Assembly (NCBI GenBank): GCA_003134785.1
Contig: PLCN01000020.1
Location: 285,862 to 349,861, forward strand
Origin: Spartobacteria bacterium
GTDB taxonomy: Bacteria > Verrucomicrobiota > Verrucomicrobiia > Chthoniobacterales > UBA10450
DNA length: 64,000 nucleotides
Direction: 5' to 3'
Below, piece by piece: positions 59,791-64,000 of this stretch. Position 1 is the first letter of the stretch. Each line of letters opens with the position of its first letter. A program made the translations under genes and the position numbers. The notes below the pieces were generated by a model. The model was not told the origin of the DNA. It did not search any database and saw only the letters and a program-made list of their open reading frames with translations.

Positions 59791-61077
59791 TCAATTCTCC
59801 GTTCGGCGCTTCCAGAAACCTCCCCACATTCCACGAGGCGCCTCGCTTCTCTCTTCATTCTCGGGAGACGGCGAAGCGACCGCGGACACGTCGGCCGATT
59901 TTGCCACTGGCTCCGGCACGCTTCGGAAAGAAAAGGCTGACTCATTAGCCGCCGCGACTCCGCTTAACGCTGGTGCTCTAGATTCTTCATCCTTGCCGTC
60001 AGGCTTCGAGCGGGCACTGACTTCAACCTCGGAAGAAGGAGAGGGCGCAGAATTCTCTTTAACGTCAGACGGCGGCTCCATTTTTTCTTCCGCAGCGTTC
60101 GAATCTGGGGCCAATTCGACCGCGGGACTCTGAGCAACATACCCCGGCTCCGAACGCTTCTCTTCATCAATCCCTGCGAGACGCGGTTGGTCGTCCTTCG
60201 CGGCCTCGCCGCTTTCGAGCGGTCCGCCGGATGGAAAATATTGCCGGAACAGCGACGAATAATCATCGTCGCCCCGGCCTTGCCGCATTTCCTCCGTCAA
60301 TCCGTGGCGCGAAGCATCGGTCGCTCCGAACTCGATTCCAAAGCCGCGAGCCAGACGCGTGGCAATGACCACGTCCTTCAACATGTGTTTCACCGAAAAA
60401 TGCGCCTCAAAATTGCCCTGGATCATCATGGGCAATTTCATGTCGAGCGTGGGGGAATTGCTGCCGTTATTTTTCATCGCAGCGGTAAACTTATCGACTG
60501 GCAAACCCGACTTGTGGATGAGCGCCAGGGCCTCAGCCGCGGCCTGCACGCTGGCGGCCGTGACCATATTGGTCGCGACCTTGATCGTGGTCGCGTCGCC
60601 CACCTGGCCGATCTCGATAATTTCCTTACTGCTCGCTTCCAGGATTGGCCGCGCCAGACGGAGCGCCGCTTCATCGCCTCCGACATAATAAACCAGCTGA
60701 CCTTTTTCCGCTGCCATCTTGCTTCCGGTGAACGGCGCATCGAGAAAATGCGCGCCACGTTTTTGGACGATTTCCGCCGCGGCTCGCATGGTGTCGGGCG
60801 ACACTGTGCAGTGGGCCATCACCACATGATTCGGAGTGACATCACGCGCGATGCGTTGCGCTGTTTGGAGCAATGCTTCGTCGTCCGAGACAAAGATCTG
60901 GATGAAATCGCAAAGCTCCGCGACCTCCGCCGCCGATCCGACGAAATTCGGGACGGGGCGCGGCGTGCGGTTCCAGACGAAGACATGGAAACCCCGCTCT
61001 CTTAAATTATCGGCCACCCGCTGGCCGATGATTCCAAGACCGATCACCCCTACGTTTTTTCGTGTGCGAATTGACAT
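59791..61077 (-). CDS. GLYR/3-hydroxyisobutyrate-dehydrogenase-like protein with long disordered tail
   Basis: This 428-residue protein has an N-terminal NAD(P)-binding domain (NVGVIGLGIIGQRVADNLRERGFHVFVWNRTP), LDAPFTGSKMAAEKGQL with the substrate loop, and IIEIGQVGDATTIKVATNMV with the catalytic lysine. This enzyme normally ends near residue 285. Here about 140 residues rich in Ser, Glu, Pro and Ala follow, closing with MWGGFWKRR. The tail is unlike any fold. The enzyme would reduce a semialdehyde such as succinic or glyoxylate semialdehyde. Confidence 0.85.
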   Translation of the reverse strand: MSIRTRKNVGVIGLGIIGQRVADNLRERGFHVFVWNRTPRPVPNFVGSAAEVAELCDFIQIFVSDDEALLQTAQRIARDVTPNHVVMAHCTVSPDTMRAAAEIVQKRGAHFLDAPFTGSKMAAEKGQLVYYVGGDEAALRLARPILEASSKEIIEIGQVGDATTIKVATNMVTAASVQAAAEALALIHKSGLPVDKFTAAMKNNGSNSPTLDMKLPMMIQGNFEAHFSVKHMLKDVVIATRLARGFGIEFGATDASRHGLTEEMRQGRGDDDYSSLFRQYFPSGGPLESGEAAKDDQPRLAGIDEEKRSEPGYVAQSPAVELAPDSNAAEEKMEPPSDVKENSAPSPSSEVEVSARSKPDGKDEESRAPALSGVAAANESAFSFRSVPEPVAKSADVSAVASPSPENEERSEAPRGMWGGFWKRRTEN

Positions 61078-61174
61078 TAGTTATTCCGGGGCCGCCGCTC
61101 TTGCCGGTGACCGCTGAAAATCACGGCAAACGAGCGGAGACGCAACGCCGAACTTTCCCCTAAATAAGAGAGCT

Positions 61175-62104
61175 TCAATCAGCGCGCGCGTAATCAGCCC
61201 GGCCCAGAGTCTCAGCTAGTGCTTCAGCAATCAAGGCTCGCCTTCCATTTGCGATCGCGAGCGCGATTTCTCCTCGCGCTTCCTCGAACCCGAGCAGACG
61301 GGCCGTCTTGATCTCGGTTACTTGAACGATGTGGAAACCGAGATGCGAGCGAAACGGTTTGCTCGTCTCGCCGGTGTGGAGCTTTTCGACTTCAGCGAAA
61401 AACTCCGGAGGCATTCGCGAAGCGGAAAAGAAACCGAGATCGCCGCCGCGCGATTTGGTCGCCTCATCCTCGGATGCTTCGGCCGCGAGCTGGGCCAGGC
61501 TTTCGCCGCGCGCGAGTCGAAGAGCGAGCGCTTCGATCGCCTTCTGCTTCGAGCCGACAACCTCCGGCGGCGTTTCTTCCGGGGCGGCGAGAAACAGGTG
61601 CGAAGCGCGGAACCGGACCGGTTGCGCAAAAAGCTCGCGATGCGCCTCGTAAAATTTGCGGCACTCCTCGTCGGTCGCCGTCGTCTCTCGGGGGATTTGT
61701 TTCTCGATCCATTGGCGCGCACGAAATTGGTCCGCCATTTTTTCGCGCAAGGACAAACGAGAAAGACCACTCAAGCCCAAGGCTCGGATAAACGCCTTCT
61801 CCGAGCCAAACTGCGCGCGCAGCAGAGATAACTCTCGATCGACTTTCGCCGCATCCGTCTGCTCGTTCCTTGCGGTGCGGCGAAGATTTTCCGCAGCCAC
61901 TAACTCGGACGCGGTGAAGATCTCGTCGCCAGTGAGATCTTTCTCGTAAAGACCCGCGCCACTCGCGACCGCTATGAGCCGGCCCCGGCCGAAGAGATGT
62001 CCCGCCGCGCCGCGAAACACCGCCCAGCGACAAAGAAGTTCGCTGCAAATCACGCCCGCCAGACCGGCAACCGCAATCAAAATGCACAACCGAAACTTGC
62101 CCAT
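61175..62104 (-). CDS. Parvulin-type peptidyl-prolyl cis-trans isomerase, membrane-anchored
   Basis: This 309-residue protein has a transmembrane or signal helix (RLCILIAVAGLAGVICSELL) and a SurA/PpiD-like N-terminal helical chaperone part (LTGDEIFTASELVAAENLRRTA). The PpiC-type rotamase domain at about 165-265 has RASHLFLAAP, GGDLGFFSASRMPPEF and FRSHLGFHIVQVTEIK. It would assist folding of exported proteins. It overlaps the M28 gene stop by one base (TAATG) and may be cotranscribed. Confidence 0.9.
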   Translation of the reverse strand: MGKFRLCILIAVAGLAGVICSELLCRWAVFRGAAGHLFGRGRLIAVASGAGLYEKDLTGDEIFTASELVAAENLRRTARNEQTDAAKVDRELSLLRAQFGSEKAFIRALGLSGLSRLSLREKMADQFRARQWIEKQIPRETTATDEECRKFYEAHRELFAQPVRFRASHLFLAAPEETPPEVVGSKQKAIEALALRLARGESLAQLAAEASEDEATKSRGGDLGFFSASRMPPEFFAEVEKLHTGETSKPFRSHLGFHIVQVTEIKTARLLGFEEARGEIALAIANGRRALIAEALAETLGRADYARAD

Positions 62105-63039
62105 TATTTCAACGCAATTTCGGAGAGGTAATAGGCCGTGACCGCGCCGACGATGCGAAGGCTTTCCGGGCTGAGCTTGTCGATGGTGTCGTTAGGCGTA
62201 TGCCACGGAGCGTAATCGAAATCGATCAGATCGATCGTCGGGATGCCGGCCTCATTCAACGGAGTGTGATCGTCCATGATGTCGCGATCGAAGTAGGTAA
62301 AATACTTCCGCAACTTCAAAGCGTCGGCCGCGGCGAAGATTCCGCTCGCCATTTCCGCGGGCGAATCCGGCGGAAGCGTAATGTTGAGCGACCGATCCCC
62401 GACCATGTCCAACAAAACGCCTCCGCGAAATTGTTCCGTTTTGTTTTGCGCCGCGAGTTGCTTGGCAAAGTAGCGGCTGCCATAGAGGCCGTCCGTCTCG
62501 GTGAACGCCTGGTACGCTTCCTCACCATCGAAAAAAACGAGTTCCGTTTTGCGTGCGAGATCAGGACGTTCCGCCAAAACCCGCGCGAGTTCCAGAAGCA
62601 CACCGGTGCTCGAACCGGCGTCGTTCGCGCCAACGAACGTCGCTGTATCGAACGTCTTGGTGTCGTAGTGCGAACAGATGAGAAACGAGGGAGCTGTGTC
62701 CTTTGCCGCGAAGGTCGCGATGAGATTTACGAACTCGACCTTCCCGCGCGGCGTGTCGTCCGAAAAAGTCTGACGCACTACCTTCCAGCCGAAAAGTTCG
62801 AGCTGTTTGGTGAGATAGGTTCGGGTCTTTTCAATCGCCTCCGTCGCGGGCGGACGTGGACCGAAATCAACCATCGTCTGCACATGCGCCATCGTCTTCT
62901 CCCCCGAAAAATCTTCCCAGATTTTTCTCTGATTGTCGCGCGACGCCGACTCTGTCTGGGCCCGGTTGCAAGCGGCCAAAAATCCCAGCGCAACAAGAAA
63001 GACCGCGCGAGCCACGCGCGATTCACGTAATCCTCGCAT
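62104..63039 (-). CDS. M28-family peptidase / glutaminyl-cyclase-like lipoprotein
   Basis: The ATG at 63039 gives 311 residues beginning MRGLRESRVARAVFLVALGFLAAC, a signal with a lipobox LAAC. The zinc-peptidase fold has HYDTKT, VGANDAGSSTGVLLELARVL, FFDGEEAYQAFTETDGLYGSRYFAKQL and DFDYAPWHTPNDTIDK. It resembles both M28 aminopeptidases and glutaminyl-peptide cyclotransferases. It is cell-envelope located. A GCCTAACGA word at 62190 encodes the TPND segment. It starts two bases after the parB stop. Confidence 0.88.
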   Translation of the reverse strand: MRGLRESRVARAVFLVALGFLAACNRAQTESASRDNQRKIWEDFSGEKTMAHVQTMVDFGPRPPATEAIEKTRTYLTKQLELFGWKVVRQTFSDDTPRGKVEFVNLIATFAAKDTAPSFLICSHYDTKTFDTATFVGANDAGSSTGVLLELARVLAERPDLARKTELVFFDGEEAYQAFTETDGLYGSRYFAKQLAAQNKTEQFRGGVLLDMVGDRSLNITLPPDSPAEMASGIFAAADALKLRKYFTYFDRDIMDDHTPLNEAGIPTIDLIDFDYAPWHTPNDTIDKLSPESLRIVGAVTAYYLSEIALK

Positions 63040-63040
63040 G

Positions 63041-63931
63041 CTAGGTCTCGCTCGCGGACAAGCCGAGCGCGGCCAGCACGCGTTGCAGATCGTCGGTGCC
63101 GTAATATTCGATTTCGATTCGGCCGCGCTTTTCACCATGGTGCAACGTCACCCGGGTTCCGAGATGCTCCTGCAACCGATTTTGCAGATCATCAATCGTG
63201 GCGGACGTGACGGTGGCCGCAGCTGTCTGCCGTTTCCGCCGAGGCCGGGTAGTGCCGAGCTGGCGCGCGACCAGCCGCTCCGTCGCGCGGACGGTAGCGC
63301 TCCGGCGCAAGATAGTTTCCGCCACCGCGCGCTGTTCCTTTGGTTCTTTCAAACCCAGCAGAACTTTCGCGTGGCCCACGGAAACCAATCCTTGCGTGAG
63401 CCACGTTTGCACCTGCGGATGCAAATCAAGCAGCCGCATCGAATTGGCCACCGCCGCGCGGCTGCGGCCGACTTTTTGCGCGATGTCTTCCTGTCGCATT
63501 CCAAACTCACCGGCCAGCCGGGCATACGCTTGCGCCTCCTCGATCGGGTTGAGATCCGCGCGCTGCAGATTTTCGATCAGCGAAAGCTCGAGGACTTCCA
63601 GGTCGGTTGCGATGCGAGTGATCACGGGCACCTGCGTGAGACCGGCCTCCTGCGCTGCGCGCCAGCGGCGTTCGCCAGCGATTAACTCGTGGCGGCCGGC
63701 AACATCGCGCACAACCAGCGGCTGAATTATTCCATGTTGCCGAATCGATTCGATAAGCTCTTCCAAGACATCACGGGCAAAATCTTTCCGCGGCTGCAAC
63801 GGGCTCGGCACGATGCTCACGAGACTTACCTGACGAATTTTCTCGCCCGGTTCCGGATCCGTCCTGGTCGCAGCAGGCGGGCGGGCGCTAATCAACGCGC
63901 TGAGACCTTTGCCGAGAGCTGACTTCGCCAT
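63041..63931 (-). CDS. parB: ParB/Spo0J chromosome partition protein
   Basis: This 296-residue protein has the ParB N-terminal CTPase region (VSLVSIVPSPLQPRKDFARDVLEELIESIRQHGIIQPLVVRD, AGERRWRAAQEAGL) and a central HTH (MRQEDIAQKVGRSRAAVANSMRLLDL). A C-terminal dimerisation region with QNRLQEHLGTRVTLHHGEKRGRIEIEYYG follows. It binds parS and segregates the chromosome with ParA. parA is normally upstream, beyond position 64000. The 69 bases before the start hold no gene or parS that I can see. Presence of parB suggests the origin region is not far. Confidence 0.95.
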   Translation of the reverse strand: MAKSALGKGLSALISARPPAATRTDPEPGEKIRQVSLVSIVPSPLQPRKDFARDVLEELIESIRQHGIIQPLVVRDVAGRHELIAGERRWRAAQEAGLTQVPVITRIATDLEVLELSLIENLQRADLNPIEEAQAYARLAGEFGMRQEDIAQKVGRSRAAVANSMRLLDLHPQVQTWLTQGLVSVGHAKVLLGLKEPKEQRAVAETILRRSATVRATERLVARQLGTTRPRRKRQTAAATVTSATIDDLQNRLQEHLGTRVTLHHGEKRGRIEIEYYGTDDLQRVLAALGLSASET

Positions 63932-64000
63932 GCGAACGCAGGTTATCGGTTTGGCGTCGCATACGCAAACAACAACAGAATGTGGGAGGGACCTCAGTGT

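Noticed and set aside
63932..64000. A parS site upstream of parB
   Set aside because: No GTTTCACGTGAAAC-like palindrome is visible in these 69 bases.

Overview
This is a 64 kb piece of a GC-rich (roughly 60% G+C by eye) bacterial chromosome, probably from a soil-type member of the Verrucomicrobia. That placement is inferred from three things: LexA-type operators of the form TGTTC-N4-GAACA, which I recall as the operator reported for Verrucomicrobia LexA; abundant palindromic interspersed repeats of kinds common in those genomes; and a gene set including glgE, a PEP-CTERM protein, a serpin, and ExbBD with a long TPR protein. Genes are tightly packed on both strands with many ATGA overlaps. There are two tRNA genes, no rRNA, no CRISPR array, no transposase and no phage.

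Layout. Positions 1-6.2 kb hold a cluster that looks like a nucleotide-signal or conflict (immune-like) system. It has an nSTAND NTPase cut by the window edge, a SIR2-like/TIR fusion translationally coupled to it, a patatin-like phospholipase, a SLOG-like sensor, a divergent RipA-type small membrane protein, and a DUF4062-transmembrane-TPR protein. Positions 6.5-32 kb hold mostly housekeeping and metabolic genes: an RRM protein, infA, GNAT-phzF with a divergent MocR regulator, deoC-aldehyde dehydrogenase, a 5'-3' exonuclease, guaD-nadC-birA, trpD with a fused siroheme-decarboxylase-like protein, an ECF sigma/anti-sigma/Spy-like trio, a cytidine deaminase, tRNA-Lys, a serpin, a frameshifted class III cyclase, maf, and others. 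Positions 32-36 kb hold tRNA-Gly, a PEP-CTERM protein, pgsA-moaE and gnd.

Positions 36-50 kb hold the SOS mutagenesis genes in a strikingly rearranged form. dnaE2 and the C-terminal half of imuB lie on the minus strand behind a tandem-repeat protein that has its own LexA-type box. lexA, imuA and the N-terminal half of imuB lie about 9 kb away on the plus strand behind two more boxes. Inverting the intervening segment would rebuild one imuB of normal length. Between them lie dinG, lptG, dusB, erpA and hscB. Positions 50-64 kb hold an aquaporin, exbB-exbD-TPR, glgE, a winged-helix regulator, an orphan ABC ATPase, ygfZ, a GLYR-type dehydrogenase, a parvulin, an M28/glutaminyl-cyclase-like lipoprotein and parB at the right edge.

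The most unusual signals are: (i) the STAND/SIR2-TIR/patatin/SLOG/RipA/DUF4062 cluster; (ii) the split, inverted imuB with LexA control of both halves and of an uncharacterised repeat protein; (iii) a palindromic element inserted twice in frame in dnaE2 and found twice more between genes; and (iv) a short DNA word, GCCTAACGA, that occurs 12 times on both strands, in several reading frames and often at the cost of rare codons, as if the word itself were selected.
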